Shown here: piece after piece, positions 39,523-49,221 of the stretch
How the letters are laid out: each line of letters starts with the position of its first letter
Position numbering within the stretch: position 1 is the stretch's first letter
Assembly: GCA_016235555.1 (NCBI GenBank)
Contig: JACRKC010000042.1
Span: 62,001-126,000, forward strand
DNA: 64,000 nucleotides
Reading direction: 5' to 3'
DNA from: Verrucomicrobiota bacterium
GTDB lineage: Bacteria; Verrucomicrobiota; Verrucomicrobiia; Opitutales; Opitutaceae
Translations under genes and position numbers: made by a program
The notes under the pieces: model-generated
The model's database searches: none
What the model saw: the letters and a program-made list of their open reading frames with translations, nothing else
Told to the model about the DNA's origin: nothing

Positions 39523-42357
39523 ATGAAACCTTGGCGCGAAGTAGCCCATCCTCATCCCGACGTGCTCGAAGGCACGTTCCAGCAATCCGAGTTTGCGGCC
39601 GACATCACCGCCGTCCGCACCGGCAAGGCGACCAAGGAGTATCAGGACGCCGCGTCATTCTTCGAGCGCACCTTTATTACCGAGGGCATGCGCCTGCTCC
39701 TCACGTCCGTTGCCAAGCGTCTCAACGGTCAGGGCGGCGATCCGGTCATCCAACTCCAGACCGCCTTCGGCGGCGGCAAGACGCACACCATGCTGGCGGT
39801 TTACCACCTCGCCACTCGGTCATGCCCGATCAAAGACCTCGTCGGCGTGCCCGCGCTGCTCGATCAGGCCGGGCTCATGGATGTGCCCAAGTCGCGCATC
39901 GCCGTGCTCGACGGCACCAACCTGGCTCCCGGTCAGCCGTGGAAACAAGGCACCCAGACGATCAACACTCTCTGGGGTGAATTAGCTTGGCAGCTCGGCG
40001 GCGAAACCGGATTTGCCTTGGTAAAGGACGCCGACGCCAACGGCACCTCGCCCGGCAAGGACGTGCTCAAAACCCTGCTGGAGCGACATGCCCCCTGCGT
40101 GGTGCTCATCGACGAGTTGGTTGCCTACATCCGCCAGTTCCCCGACAGCCTGCAAATCAGCGGTGGCAGCTACGACTCCAACCTCTCCTTCGTCCAAGCC
40201 CTCACCGAGGCCGCCAAACTGGTGCCCAATGCACTACTTCTCGCCTCGCTGCCCGAGTCCGAGGTCGAGGCCGGCAGCTCCAAGGGACAAGCTGCGCTCG
40301 CCGCCTTGGAGAAAACCTTTGGCCGGGTGCAGGCGCTCTGGAAACCCGTCGCCACCGAAGAGGCTTTCGAGATCGTGCGCCGCCGCCTCTTCGAGCCGGT
40401 CGCCGATGTTACCGCCCGCGAAGCGGTGTGCCGGGCCTTCGCCCAGGCCTACATCGCTGAGGGTGCCAAGCTCCCGGGCGAGACCCAGGAGGCTCGCTAC
40501 TACAATCGCCTCGTCCAAGCCTACCCGATCCATCCCGAACTCTTCGACCGCCTCTACGAAGATTGGACCACCATTCAGGGATTTCAGCGCACCCGTGGCG
40601 TGCTCAAACTCATGGCCAAGGTGATCTATCGCCTGTGGAAGGACAACAACGCCGACTTGATGATCCTCCCGGGCAGCCTGCCGCTCTACGAGGGCAGCAC
40701 CCGCAACGAACTCACCTACTACCTCGCCGCCGGTTGGGACGCTGTGCTCGATAAGGACATCGACGGCGATCGCGCCGAGACCACCGAGCTAGAAAACAAG
40801 GAACCCCGCTTCGGCTCATTCAACGCCGCCCGACGCGTCGCCCGCACCCTGTTCCTCGGCAGCGCGCCCGCCGCCGCCGGAGCCAAGCCCGGTATTCGCG
40901 GCCTCGATCGCGCCCGCGTTCTCCTTGGCTGCATACAGCCCGGTCAAACCACCTCGACCTATGTGGACGCTTTAGGTCGCCTCGCCGACCGCCTGCATTA
41001 CCTCAATTCCTCGGGCGATAAGGCGCAGGACGCCACACGTTTCTGGTTCGATACCCGCGCCAACCTCCGCCGCGAGATGGAGGACCGCAAATCCCGCTTT
41101 AATGACCAGAACGAGGTGCGCGGCAAACTCGCGGAAGTTCTGCGCAAGCTCGCCGGCTCCGGCGGTGGCTTCGACGGAGTTCATGTCTTCACTCCGCACG
41201 CCGACGTGCCCGATGACGGTGCGCTCCGCCTCTGCTTCCTTCCGCCGGAAAAGTATTACCTCAAAAGCGACGCCAGACTCGCAGCCGACGAGGTTTTCGA
41301 GTTTGTCCGCAACAACGGCACCAAGCCTCGCTATCGTGGTAACCGCCTGATTTTCGTCGCCCCCGATCAAGGGTCGCTCGCACGACTGCGCGACTGCATT
41401 CGCACGGCGCTGGCCTGGGCCTCGATCACTGACGACGTCAAAGATGGCCGGCTCAACATCGACCGCCTACAGGAGCAGCAGGCCAGGAAGGAGCAGATGA
41501 CGGCCGACGACGTGCTCCCACGCGTCGCGCGCGAATGCTACAAATGGCTGCTCTGCCCGGTCATGGCCCAGCCCACTGATCGCCAGCCGACCGTCGAAGC
41601 TTTTCCGCTGAATCCCGGTGGCAATACTTACTCGGCGGAAATCGAACGCGTCTGTGTCGAAAACGAACTCATCATCACGACGTGGTCGCCCGTTCACCTC
41701 CGCAACAAACTGCGCGAACTCTATTGGAAGCCGGATCGCGTGGCGGCCGGTGCGATGGCCTTCTGGGACGACACTCAACGCTATCTTTATCTACCTCGGC
41801 TGAAGAGTCGGGATGTTTTGGGTCAAGCCATCGTCAAGGGAGCGGGGACGAAGGACTTTTTTGCCACCGCCTACGCGCAAACCGGTGAGGCGTTTGAGGG
41901 CTTCAAATTTGGCGACGCCAACATTCAATTTGATGACACACTTCTCCTCATTTCACCGGAGGCAGGGCAGACCTACGAGGCAGCGCTCGCGGCCAAAACA
42001 GCCGCACTGCCAACGCCGATCACCCCAGGTGCGACCCCGCCCGGAGTTCCGGCGCCCGCGCCACTTGGAAGCGGTGGTTCGGTTCCCTCCGCCACCGGTG
42101 CAATTCCCGGGACAACTCCCCAACCGAAAGCGCGGTCGTTCTACGGGTCCGCCGAGGTAAACGCAGCCACGGCCAAGATGCGTTTGGTGCAGATCGCCGA
42201 AGAAATCATCGCCGTCCTTGCCTCCGACCCAAACGCCAAGGTTTCCGTCTCGGTCGAAATCAACGCGGAGTATCCGAACGGAGCATCCGACCAAATCAAA
42301 CGCGCCGTCTCGGAGAACGCCGGCAGCTTGGCCTTCAAGACGAAGACGTGGGAGTGA
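39523..42357 (+). CDS. DUF499 AAA+ ATPase
   Basis: A 944-residue P-loop ATPase. [16 protein letters not shown] (Walker A, GGGKTHT at 83-89) and [14 protein letters not shown] (Walker B, D197/E198) are typical of DUF499. The middle carries many helices with [19 protein letters not shown]. After a Pro/Gly/Ala linker (about 830-860) there is a C-terminal domain [33 protein letters not shown]..., also typical. It starts 12 nt after the methylase stop. Probably the motor that works with the methylase and helicase on invading DNA. Confidence 0.9.
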   Translation: MKPWREVAHPHPDVLEGTFQQSEFAADITAVRTGKATKEYQDAASFFERTFITEGMRLLLTSVAKRLNGQGGDPVIQLQTAFGGGKTHTMLAVYHLATRSCPIKDLVGVPALLDQAGLMDVPKSRIAVLDGTNLAPGQPWKQGTQTINTLWGELAWQLGGETGFALVKDADANGTSPGKDVLKTLLERHAPCVVLIDELVAYIRQFPDSLQISGGSYDSNLSFVQALTEAAKLVPNALLLASLPESEVEAGSSKGQAALAALEKTFGRVQALWKPVATEEAFEIVRRRLFEPVADVTAREAVCRAFAQAYIAEGAKLPGETQEARYYNRLVQAYPIHPELFDRLYEDWTTIQGFQRTRGVLKLMAKVIYRLWKDNNADLMILPGSLPLYEGSTRNELTYYLAAGWDAVLDKDIDGDRAETTELENKEPRFGSFNAARRVARTLFLGSAPAAAGAKPGIRGLDRARVLLGCIQPGQTTSTYVDALGRLADRLHYLNSSGDKAQDATRFWFDTRANLRREMEDRKSRFNDQNEVRGKLAEVLRKLAGSGGGFDGVHVFTPHADVPDDGALRLCFLPPEKYYLKSDARLAADEVFEFVRNNGTKPRYRGNRLIFVAPDQGSLARLRDCIRTALAWASITDDVKDGRLNIDRLQEQQARKEQMTADDVLPRVARECYKWLLCPVMAQPTDRQPTVEAFPLNPGGNTYSAEIERVCVENELIITTWSPVHLRNKLRELYWKPDRVAAGAMAFWDDTQRYLYLPRLKSRDVLGQAIVKGAGTKDFFATAYAQTGEAFEGFKFGDANIQFDDTLLLISPEAGQTYEAALAAKTAALPTPITPGATPPGVPAPAPLGSGGSVPSATGAIPGTTPQPKARSFYGSAEVNAATAKMRLVQIAEEIIAVLASDPNAKVSVSVEINAEYPNGASDQIKRAVSENAGSLAFKTKTWE

Positions 42358-42399
42358 CACGCCTCCACAAAACCGGCTTTCAGGTATCATTAAATTTTC

Positions 42400-43227
42400 A
42401 TGGGCAAGAATTCCCATATTGAGTGGACGCACCACACGTTCAATCCGTGGTGGGGTTGCGCCAAGGTTTCTCCAGCGTGCAAACATTGTTATGCGGAAGC
42501 GCTCGCGCGGCGGTTCGGTGGTGCCGAGTGGGGCACACGTGGTGCGCGGCGCTTCTTCGGAGACGCGCATTGGGCAGAACCGCTGAAATGGAATAAGGAG
42601 GCTGCGACCGCCGGTGTCCGTTATCGGGTGTTTTGTGCCTCGATGGCGGATGTTTACGAGGATCGTGCGGACCTCGTGACCGAGCGCGCCAAACTGTGGA
42701 AGCTCATCTCCCAAACTCCGGCCCTGGATTGGCTCCTGCTGACAAAGCGTCCCGAAAATGCGCAACGTATGTCGCCCTACGGGGCTGACTGGCCTGAAAA
42801 TGTTTGGCTCGGCACGTCGGTCGAAGATCAGGAATGGGCGGAGAAGCGGATTCCACTCATCAACGCCGTGCCAGCGAAAGTCCGATTTCTATCCTGCGAA
42901 CCATTGCTGGGGCCGCTGGACCTTTCCGCCCTTTCCAAAAAAGGCAGCATTCATTGGATCATCGCCGGCGGGGAAAGCGGTCCCGGATCACGACCGATGA
43001 ATCCTTCCTGGGTTCGCGGATTGCGCGACTATTGCGCCAAGCAGAAAATCGCCTTCCACTTCAAGCAATGGGGCCATTGGGCGCCGGCAACGAGCAAATC
43101 GGCGCGGGCGCAGGCGTCATTCACATTCGAAGATGAGGAACACGCGATGAGACCATTGGGGAAGGCGCTGAGCGGACGGAAACTCGACGGCCAGACCCAT
43201 GATGATTTTCCCGCTTCCGCCGCGTAA
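42400..43227 (+). CDS. DUF5131/Gp37-type three-Cys (radical-SAM-like) protein
   Basis: A 275-residue protein beginning SHIEWTHHTFNPWWGCAKVSPACKHCYAE. The three Cys C20, C27 and C30 form the characteristic three-Cys motif of phage Gp37/DUF5131 proteins, thought to hold an Fe-S cluster as in radical-SAM enzymes. Other conserved parts: FCASMADVYED, WLLLTKRPEN, WLGTSVEDQ, FLSCEPLLGPL, IIAGGESGPGSRPM and FHFKQWG. It is 42 nt behind the DUF499 gene and 15 nt before the TcmP gene, its usual partner. The reaction is unknown; nucleic-acid or ribonucleoprotein modification is a guess. Confidence 0.85.
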   Translation: MGKNSHIEWTHHTFNPWWGCAKVSPACKHCYAEALARRFGGAEWGTRGARRFFGDAHWAEPLKWNKEAATAGVRYRVFCASMADVYEDRADLVTERAKLWKLISQTPALDWLLLTKRPENAQRMSPYGADWPENVWLGTSVEDQEWAEKRIPLINAVPAKVRFLSCEPLLGPLDLSALSKKGSIHWIIAGGESGPGSRPMNPSWVRGLRDYCAKQKIAFHFKQWGHWAPATSKSARAQASFTFEDEEHAMRPLGKALSGRKLDGQTHDDFPASAA

Positions 43228-43242
43228 CCAAGTCGCCAGCAC

Positions 43243-44541
43243 ATGAGCAAGAAATCCGACCACGAACGTTTCTTCTGGAAATATTGGCAGTCGGGTAAAT
43301 TGCCGGAGCTCGAAGACCACAGCGAAAAGAAACTAGATCTCCTCCACGACTACCTGGTCCTCTATCTGGAAATTGTGCTCAAGACGACGGCCGCAACCGG
43401 CAAGGAAGTGCAGGAGATCGCCTTAATTGATGGATTTGCCGGCGGCGGACAGTATGCGAACAACAAAGTCGGGTCTCCTATCGCCATTCTTCGTGCTGTT
43501 AAGGAAGCCGAGTTTCGGATCAACAGGGGACGGGACAAACTCACGCGCATCGTTCCGATTTGTTATTTTATCGAGCAGGACGCTGACGCTTTTGCCTCGC
43601 TCGAGTCGACCTTGAGAGCGAACGGATATGGCGATCAAATCGGAAAAAACATCCGCTTACGTCGCGATAATTTTGAGAAATGCGTTCCCGAAATCATCGC
43701 GGACGTGAATGCCCGGCATAAGAAAGGCGGGAATCGGACGATTTTCTTTCTCGACCAGTGCGGCTGGACGGAGATTTCGGCGAAGACCATCCGTCACATC
43801 TACGAGCAACTGCACCACCGGCCCGAGTTTATCGTCAATTTCGCGATTAGCTGGCTCACGGATTTCCTGTCCGCCAAGACCCAGGCGTCCATCGAGCAGT
43901 CGCTTCAGGGATTGGGACTGAATCAGCACGTCAACATTCCATCCATGATGCGCCTGCAAAGCGATCTTGGCGGACGCTGGGAGCACGCCGTTGAAGCCCA
44001 CATTGGGCAGGGATTTCACGGGGCCACCGGCATTCCCTATTTCTCGCCATTCTACATCGAACCGAAGGGCAATCATCGGGGATACTGGTTGCTGCACTTG
44101 GCGGGAAGCGCACGGGCTCGGTCGGCGATGACCGAGATTCACTGGAGTAAGGCCAACCGCTCCAAGCACTATGGGCATCTCGGCTATGATATGCTCTCCT
44201 ATAAGCCGACGCTAGATCAGACACTCTTTATCGACGGCATGTCGTTTGACGATGAGGCGAAACTGAAATGCGGCGACGTGCTGAGGTCGGATTTTGCGCG
44301 ACTACTCCGTGACCACCACGCCGAAGGCATCACGTTTAAGGGATTCGTCGATCAAATCAGCAACAAGGTCATGGCGACGGCTCCCATGGTCGAAAACGTA
44401 GTATGGGAACTCTGCCAGACACGTGACTTCGAGGTGATCACACCGACAGGGCGTGCGAAAAAGAAACCTTCGTTTGCTGATGACGATCGGATATTGCCCC
44501 GACGGCAGTTCATCCTGCCCGGCTTGCCCATCGCGGGCTAG
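43243..44541 (+). CDS. tcmP: three-Cys-motif partner protein TcmP
   Basis: A 432-residue protein starting KSDHERFFWKYWQSGKLPELEDHSEKKLDLLHDYLVLYLEIV. IALIDGFAGGGQY (DGFAGGG near 63) resembles SAM-binding motif I of methyltransferases, and IFFLDQCGWTEI near 170 corresponds to a motif IV-like FLD-x-x-G segment. These are the two landmarks of the TcmP family. TcmP genes are found beside DUF5131 three-Cys proteins, as here. The last 130 residues form a helical domain (LRSDFARLLRDHHAEGITFKGF). Inference: a methyltransferase-like partner of the radical-SAM-like protein, last in the defence operon. Confidence 0.85.
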   Translation: MSKKSDHERFFWKYWQSGKLPELEDHSEKKLDLLHDYLVLYLEIVLKTTAATGKEVQEIALIDGFAGGGQYANNKVGSPIAILRAVKEAEFRINRGRDKLTRIVPICYFIEQDADAFASLESTLRANGYGDQIGKNIRLRRDNFEKCVPEIIADVNARHKKGGNRTIFFLDQCGWTEISAKTIRHIYEQLHHRPEFIVNFAISWLTDFLSAKTQASIEQSLQGLGLNQHVNIPSMMRLQSDLGGRWEHAVEAHIGQGFHGATGIPYFSPFYIEPKGNHRGYWLLHLAGSARARSAMTEIHWSKANRSKHYGHLGYDMLSYKPTLDQTLFIDGMSFDDEAKLKCGDVLRSDFARLLRDHHAEGITFKGFVDQISNKVMATAPMVENVVWELCQTRDFEVITPTGRAKKKPSFADDDRILPRRQFILPGLPIAG

Positions 44542-44571
44542 ATTTGCTGCTGCCTTTGCTCGATTGCTCCA

Positions 44572-45474
44572 TCAAGGATGCAACCTTAGCGAATTGAATT
44601 TGGCGTCGAAGACCAAGCGTCCTGTTCCTGCACCCGACGAAAATAGCCCACGCACCACGGCGTCCTGCAACTGACGCTCAATCGTCTGTCGCAATGGCCG
44701 GGCTCCGAGTTGCGGATGAAATCCCTCGCGGATCAGGAACTCCAGCGCCTCGCGCGAAACCTCCAGATCGAAGCCCACCGACTTGAGCCGCGCGACTTCG
44801 TTGGCCAGGTGCAGCTCGGCGATTTCGCGCTGCACCTCGGGGGCAAGCCGAGCGAACACGAGCTTGTCCGGGACGCGCGCCAGAAGCTCCGGCCGCAAGG
44901 ATTCCGCCACCCGTCGAAGCACAGCTTGCTCGACGCTCGCGGGGCTCGAGTTGGCCATACGCATCGACTCGTTCGCGCCGAGGTTGGAGGTGAACGCAAC
45001 GTAGTCCGGCCGAAGGGAGACGGTTTCTCCGTTCGCTAGAGTGACATGCCCCGGCTCAAGCATCTGGATAAAAAGGTCCAAGACTTTGGGGTGGGCCTTT
45101 TCCAACTCGTCGAAGAGCCACACGCGCGGGGAGACGCCGAACGCCGCCCGCCCGATCGCGCCCGGGTCTGACGCGTCGCTGCCGAGCAGCCGCTCAACGG
45201 CATCCGCTCGCTGATACTCCGACAGATCGAAGCGCCTCACCCGATCCTCACCGAAAAGGTAGCGGGCTGCTAGGAGCACGAGTTCGGTCTTGCCGGTGCC
45301 GGTTGGCCCGACCGCCAGGAACGCGCCGCGCGGGCCGTCGGCCCTCACCAACCCCAATTCACCCCGCGTAAACACCGCCGCGGCCCGGGCGAGGACGTGG
45401 TCCTGCCCCCGCAGATGGGTGCGCAGGTGCGATTCCAGACCCCGCAGGTGGGCGATGTGCGCCGCGTTAGCCAC
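44572..45474 (-). CDS. ClpA/ClpB-like AAA+ ATPase (single domain)
   Basis: A 300-residue protein starting with GTG at 45474, overlapping the upstream gene's stop by 8 nt (GTGGCTAA); the longer frame to 45657 only shadows that gene. It has VGPTGTGKTELVLLAARYLFG (Walker A), DLSEYQRADAVERLLG, VWLFDELEKAHPKVLDLFIQMLEPG (Walker B), FTSNLGANE, and the C-terminal D2-small domain LIREGFHPQLGARPLRQTIERQLQD. It is a lone second Clp/Hsp100 AAA domain without N-domain or first ring. Its link to the divergent secretion genes suggests a plasmid-type accessory role; the function is unknown. Confidence 0.82.
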   Translation of the reverse strand: MANAAHIAHLRGLESHLRTHLRGQDHVLARAAAVFTRGELGLVRADGPRGAFLAVGPTGTGKTELVLLAARYLFGEDRVRRFDLSEYQRADAVERLLGSDASDPGAIGRAAFGVSPRVWLFDELEKAHPKVLDLFIQMLEPGHVTLANGETVSLRPDYVAFTSNLGANESMRMANSSPASVEQAVLRRVAESLRPELLARVPDKLVFARLAPEVQREIAELHLANEVARLKSVGFDLEVSREALEFLIREGFHPQLGARPLRQTIERQLQDAVVRGLFSSGAGTGRLVFDAKFNSLRLHP

Positions 45475-45955
45475 GTGCTTTGGCCCTCTGTTCAAGCCGT
45501 AGCTTCGAGAGTCCGCGCGGCTTGTTCGGGAAATCCTCCAGGAACTTCGCCACGGCCGGTGCCAGAGCCTTGCCGTCCGGTGAGGCCCGCAGAATGGCCC
45601 GCACCACGTAGGCACGGGTGGCGACGATCTTGGCCTTGGCGAGGCGAGCCACGACACCGTCGAGTTTCTTCACGTCGTCCTTCGGCAGATTCACGGTCGG
45701 ATGACCGGCGATGACGTCATCGTCGGACGTGGCCACCCCTAGCGCGCTGTCGCCGGCGAGCCGGACGGCATGGGCGATCATCTCTGCGGGCGAGGTAAGG
45801 TGGATCAACGCGCGCAGGAGCGTCGCGCTACGGGCGTTAACGCCCGCCTTCTGGAGTCCCGCCACTCGTTCGTCCAGGGCAGCCATATCGGCCGCGTAGA
45901 AGGAGAAACTGTTCTTGATGGGGCGGGAGTCAGCCATGCCCAATCTAAAAGCCAT
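45467..45955 (-). CDS. hypothetical protein next to the VirB locus
   Basis: A 162-residue Ala/Lys-rich helical protein (FYAADMAALDERVAGLQKAGVNARSATLLRALIHLTSPAEMIAHAV...LPKDDVKKLDGVVARLAKAKIVATRAYVVRAILRASPDG) with no signal or membrane helix. Two similar halves carry a helix-turn-helix/ribbon-helix-helix-like rhythm (LDERV..LQ...VNARSATLLRALI and LDGVVARLAKAKIVATRAYVVRAIL), so it may bind DNA as a tandem repeat. Start at 45955 lies in the inverted repeat; the ATG at 45937 is equally possible. Possibly an autoregulator of the divergent operons. Confidence 0.6.
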   Translation of the reverse strand: MAFRLGMADSRPIKNSFSFYAADMAALDERVAGLQKAGVNARSATLLRALIHLTSPAEMIAHAVRLAGDSALGVATSDDDVIAGHPTVNLPKDDVKKLDGVVARLAKAKIVATRAYVVRAILRASPDGKALAPAVAKFLEDFPNKPRGLSKLRLEQRAKARG

Positions 45956-45997
45956 ACGATAGTGTTTGACAAGTTATGATTTTCGTATGGCTTTTAG
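45945..45997. repeat. 15-bp perfect inverted repeat between divergent secretion-locus operons
   Basis: CTAAAAGCCATACGA (45945-45959) is the exact reverse complement of TCGTATGGCTTTTAG (45983-45997), with a 23-bp spacer. Each arm contains an ATG, so both divergent frames would begin with the same residues MAFR. The arms are AT-richer than the surroundings. Probably a symmetric operator for both directions; a recombination site is an alternative. Confidence 0.75.
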
Positions 45998-46307
45998 AAG
46001 CATGACGACTTTGTCCCTGCTCGCTGCGCTCCGTGTGACGCCGGATTTGCGCCTCCCGAGTCCCGTCCTGGCGCAACTACAGCAGGTCCGGGACGGTTTC
46101 GGCTCGGCTCTCGTGCTCGTGTTCATGGTCGGGTTCTTCTGGGGCATCATCAAAATCTGGGGAGGCGCCAACGCGATCTCCAAGGGCGACAGCGAGGGCA
46201 AGGGCGGGATTCTGGCTGGCATCATCATCGCAGCCGCCGCCGCCATCATGGCGGCGCTGTTCACCATCTTTGGGATGCAGGACGCGGTCCTGACTCCTCG
46301 GTTCTGA
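45987..46307 (+). CDS. VirB2/TrbC-like pilin of a type IV secretion system
   Basis: A 106-residue protein with an N-terminal signal-like segment (LSLLAALR...PSPVLAQ), then two transmembrane helices separated by a short polar loop: ALVLVFMVGFFWGIIKIWGGANAIS and GILAGIIIAAAAAIMAALFTIFG. Size, two-helix topology and position before the VirB4 gene are those of VirB2/TrbC conjugative pilins. The start at 45987 is in the right arm of the inverted repeat; an ATG at 46002 is possible. It is the first gene of the secretion operon. Confidence 0.8.
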   Translation: MAFRSMTTLSLLAALRVTPDLRLPSPVLAQLQQVRDGFGSALVLVFMVGFFWGIIKIWGGANAISKGDSEGKGGILAGIIIAAAAAIMAALFTIFGMQDAVLTPRF

Positions 46308-46323
46308 GGCGGCGAGGAAGACG

Positions 46324-49221
46324 ATGAGCGACCTACGTTTCACGGACACCAATGCGGCAGATGACTCCCCCGGCCGGGTCTTCGGCCTGGAGGGTGACCT
46401 CTACCTCCCCGTGGTGGGGGGATTCGTGGCCGGAGTCCTGCTTTTCGCGGGACTTGGGTTCGTCGGCACGGGCTATCCGCTGGCCGGCATGGTCGCTGGC
46501 GTTCCGGTTGCGGGCTCGCTCGTATGGGTTTTAGGATTCCGGCAGGGAAAGCCGTCTGGCTATGATCGCGACCGGCTGGATCAGGCTTTGGGCGGGGCCA
46601 ACTTCACCCGCAGCTCCGAGCCTAAAACCCATACGCGCTCGCATGCCGATGCCCCCGACGGTCGATTCGTGGACGGGATGCTGGTCTTTGGTTCGCCGGA
46701 GCGGGGCGGGCTGGTCGCAAAGGGCTTCCGGCTGGAACCGCCCGATCTGCGGGGAGCGAGCTTTGATCAACTGAACGCCTTTCAGGACCGGGTGCGGGCG
46801 CTGCTCGCCTTGGTCGCGCCCGGACGCCGACTGCAAATTCAGTGGTGGCCCGACTCCGACTACCGGCAGGCCCTGCTTGCCTATCACGCCCGGACGCAGG
46901 AGGTGGCGGACCCCACGGTCCGCGCCATGCGCAATGAGCGGTTCACGCGCTACTGGCCCCGGACCCTGGACGGCAGCCTCCGGCGGGAGCATCTCGCGGT
47001 GTTCCTCTCCATCGAGATCGACGCCTACGCCGGCAATGTGCGCGGTCACGATGGGCTCCAGCATCACTACGCCGGATTGCTGCGGGAGTTGACGGCCCAA
47101 TTCGAGGACTTCGCCGGCACCCTGCGCACGGTCTTCGGGCCAGAGACGCCCGTTCACCCGATGGACGACGCGGAGCATTGCGCCTGCCTACGGCGGTTCC
47201 TGAACCCCAGCCACGCCCGGCGCACGGCAGAGTCGGCGGCCGAGTGGTTCGATTCCACCCTTACCCTGCAAGAGAACTGCTGGCATGGCGAAGGCGTCGG
47301 CCAAACCGGCGGCGGGTTCTTCCTCGATGGGCACTACCACGCCGTGCTCGCCCTCAGTCGCTGGCCCCAGCGGACGCGCCCGGGAATCGTGACCCACCTC
47401 ACCGGCCTGCCATTTCTGGATTATGCCATCACGGTCAACGTGACCCCGGTCGCCGGGCGGCAAGAAATCAGCCGGGAGGAGAAGGCGACCGAGCGTCTGC
47501 GCGGCGAATACGCCGAGAAGCCCCGTGCCTCGCTCCTGGTTGCGCTGCGCAAGAAGGAGCGAAAGGTTGAGGCACTCGCAGGCGGATTCACGCGGCCCTT
47601 CCACGTGACCTACCTGCTGCGGGTGTGGGCACCGACGCCGGAAGCGTTGCGCGAGAAAGTCGCGGCGGTGCAGGCGGCGGTGAACGCGATGGATGGCGCG
47701 CAATCCTTCGAGTGCGCGTTACCCACGACGGCGAAGAAGCTGTTTTTCTCCTCCTGGCCGGGCTGGACGCATTCGTCCTACCACCACCGCGAACTCTACG
47801 CGGAGGACAGTTACCTTGCCGACCTGCTGCCTTTCTCCGCGACCTTCGTGGGATCGTTGGAGCACGCGGAGGCCCTCTACGATGGCAGTCACGGTAATCT
47901 GGTCGGAGTCAGCGCGAATGTCGGCGGCTCGCCCCAACACGCGGTGCTGATCGGCATGACCGGCGCCGGCAAGTCGGCCTTCGTTGAAGACCTGCTGTTC
48001 CAGACGGCGGACCATTTCGCGCACTCCCTGCTCATCGAAGAAGGATTCTCCTACAAGCGCTTCACGGTGGCGATGGGCGAGACGCCCATCGTCATCCATC
48101 CGGACGCCGCCCTCACGCTCAACTATCTCGACACGCAGCGGCTGCCCCTGACCCAGCTGCACCTCGCGACCGCGGTCGCGCTGCTCGCCCGGATGGTCGG
48201 GCAGCCGGAACAGGCCCAGGAACTCGCACTGCGGCAGGCCCAGCTCACGCAATACCTGCACCAGCTCTACCGCGACGCGTTTACCGATTGGTCAAGGCGT
48301 CATGCGGCGAAGGCGGACGATGTGCGCCGGTGGGCGTGCGCCGTGCACGGCTGGCGGTCGAAACTCGGCGGCGCGACGCCCTTGGAGGCATTCGTCGATC
48401 TCCGCGACCGTCACGCTAATCGGGAAGACGAAGCCCTCGCCTTCCTTGCGGGCCTCACGGAACAGGCGATCACGCGCTTTGCCCAAGACCCGGCGACGGA
48501 GCGGCTCGTGGCGCAGACGGCATGCGCGTTCTACTCGCCGGAGGAGTTTCCGACCCACAGCGCGCTCGTCGAACTCTTGGCCTACGCGCGGTTCCCCGAG
48601 CACAACCGCGATGAAATCGACCGGCTCGCGACGCTCTTACGGGCGTGGACCGCCGATGGGCAATACGGCCGGCTGTTCGACGGGATCACGAATGTCTCGC
48701 TGCAAAGGAAGATCGCCCACTTCGAATTGGGTTTCATCCCGGAGCAGGCGGTCGAACTGAAGACGGCGGCCGGACTGCTCATCAGCGGACTCGGCCGGCA
48801 GCATATTCTCGCGCTGCCGCGGACGCAGCGGAAACGCATCCTCTTCGAGGAGCTGGCCCGGTTCCTCGATACTCCGGGCGGCGAACACATCGTCGCGGAG
48901 AGCTACGCGCAGTTGCGCAAACACAACTGCTGGGCGGTGTCGGTGATCCAGCAATACGCGCGGTTCAAGGGCTCGCGCATCCGCGCCGCCGTCATCGGCA
49001 ATGCCAAACAGTTCTTCCTGATGCGGCAGAACGACCGCGGCGATCTCGCCGATCTCGCGCACGATCTGCCCCTGCCGGAAACGGCGCTCGACGCCATCCA
49101 GCGCTATCCGCTGCCCGAGCAATTGGCCGCCGACCAGCGGCACTCGTCCCTCTGTTTCTTCAACCCCGCCGCGCAGCCGCCGCAATGCGGCACCCTGCGC
49201 CACTTCCAGAAGGAACCATGA
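46324..49221 (+). CDS. VirB4/TrbE ATPase with fused VirB3-like N terminus
   Basis: A 965-residue protein. The first about 90 residues have two hydrophobic segments (LYLPVVGGFVAGVLLFAGLGFVG; MVAGVPVAGSLVWVLGF) like VirB3, so it looks like a VirB3-VirB4 fusion. The VirB4/CagE domain follows; Walker A GMTGAGKS at 544-551, and ILFEELARFLD near 839 as the Walker B region, where the usual Asp is not evident. It is the core energising ATPase of the conjugation channel. The stop overlaps the next gene (ATGA). Confidence 0.9.
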   Translation: MSDLRFTDTNAADDSPGRVFGLEGDLYLPVVGGFVAGVLLFAGLGFVGTGYPLAGMVAGVPVAGSLVWVLGFRQGKPSGYDRDRLDQALGGANFTRSSEPKTHTRSHADAPDGRFVDGMLVFGSPERGGLVAKGFRLEPPDLRGASFDQLNAFQDRVRALLALVAPGRRLQIQWWPDSDYRQALLAYHARTQEVADPTVRAMRNERFTRYWPRTLDGSLRREHLAVFLSIEIDAYAGNVRGHDGLQHHYAGLLRELTAQFEDFAGTLRTVFGPETPVHPMDDAEHCACLRRFLNPSHARRTAESAAEWFDSTLTLQENCWHGEGVGQTGGGFFLDGHYHAVLALSRWPQRTRPGIVTHLTGLPFLDYAITVNVTPVAGRQEISREEKATERLRGEYAEKPRASLLVALRKKERKVEALAGGFTRPFHVTYLLRVWAPTPEALREKVAAVQAAVNAMDGAQSFECALPTTAKKLFFSSWPGWTHSSYHHRELYAEDSYLADLLPFSATFVGSLEHAEALYDGSHGNLVGVSANVGGSPQHAVLIGMTGAGKSAFVEDLLFQTADHFAHSLLIEEGFSYKRFTVAMGETPIVIHPDAALTLNYLDTQRLPLTQLHLATAVALLARMVGQPEQAQELALRQAQLTQYLHQLYRDAFTDWSRRHAAKADDVRRWACAVHGWRSKLGGATPLEAFVDLRDRHANREDEALAFLAGLTEQAITRFAQDPATERLVAQTACAFYSPEEFPTHSALVELLAYARFPEHNRDEIDRLATLLRAWTADGQYGRLFDGITNVSLQRKIAHFELGFIPEQAVELKTAAGLLISGLGRQHILALPRTQRKRILFEELARFLDTPGGEHIVAESYAQLRKHNCWAVSVIQQYARFKGSRIRAAVIGNAKQFFLMRQNDRGDLADLAHDLPLPETALDAIQRYPLPEQLAADQRHSSLCFFNPAAQPPQCGTLRHFQKEP

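Noticed and set aside
45966-45994. TTGACA at 45966 as a -35 box for the secretion operon
   Set aside because: No acceptable -10 at 16-18 bp; TATGAT lies only 3 bp away.
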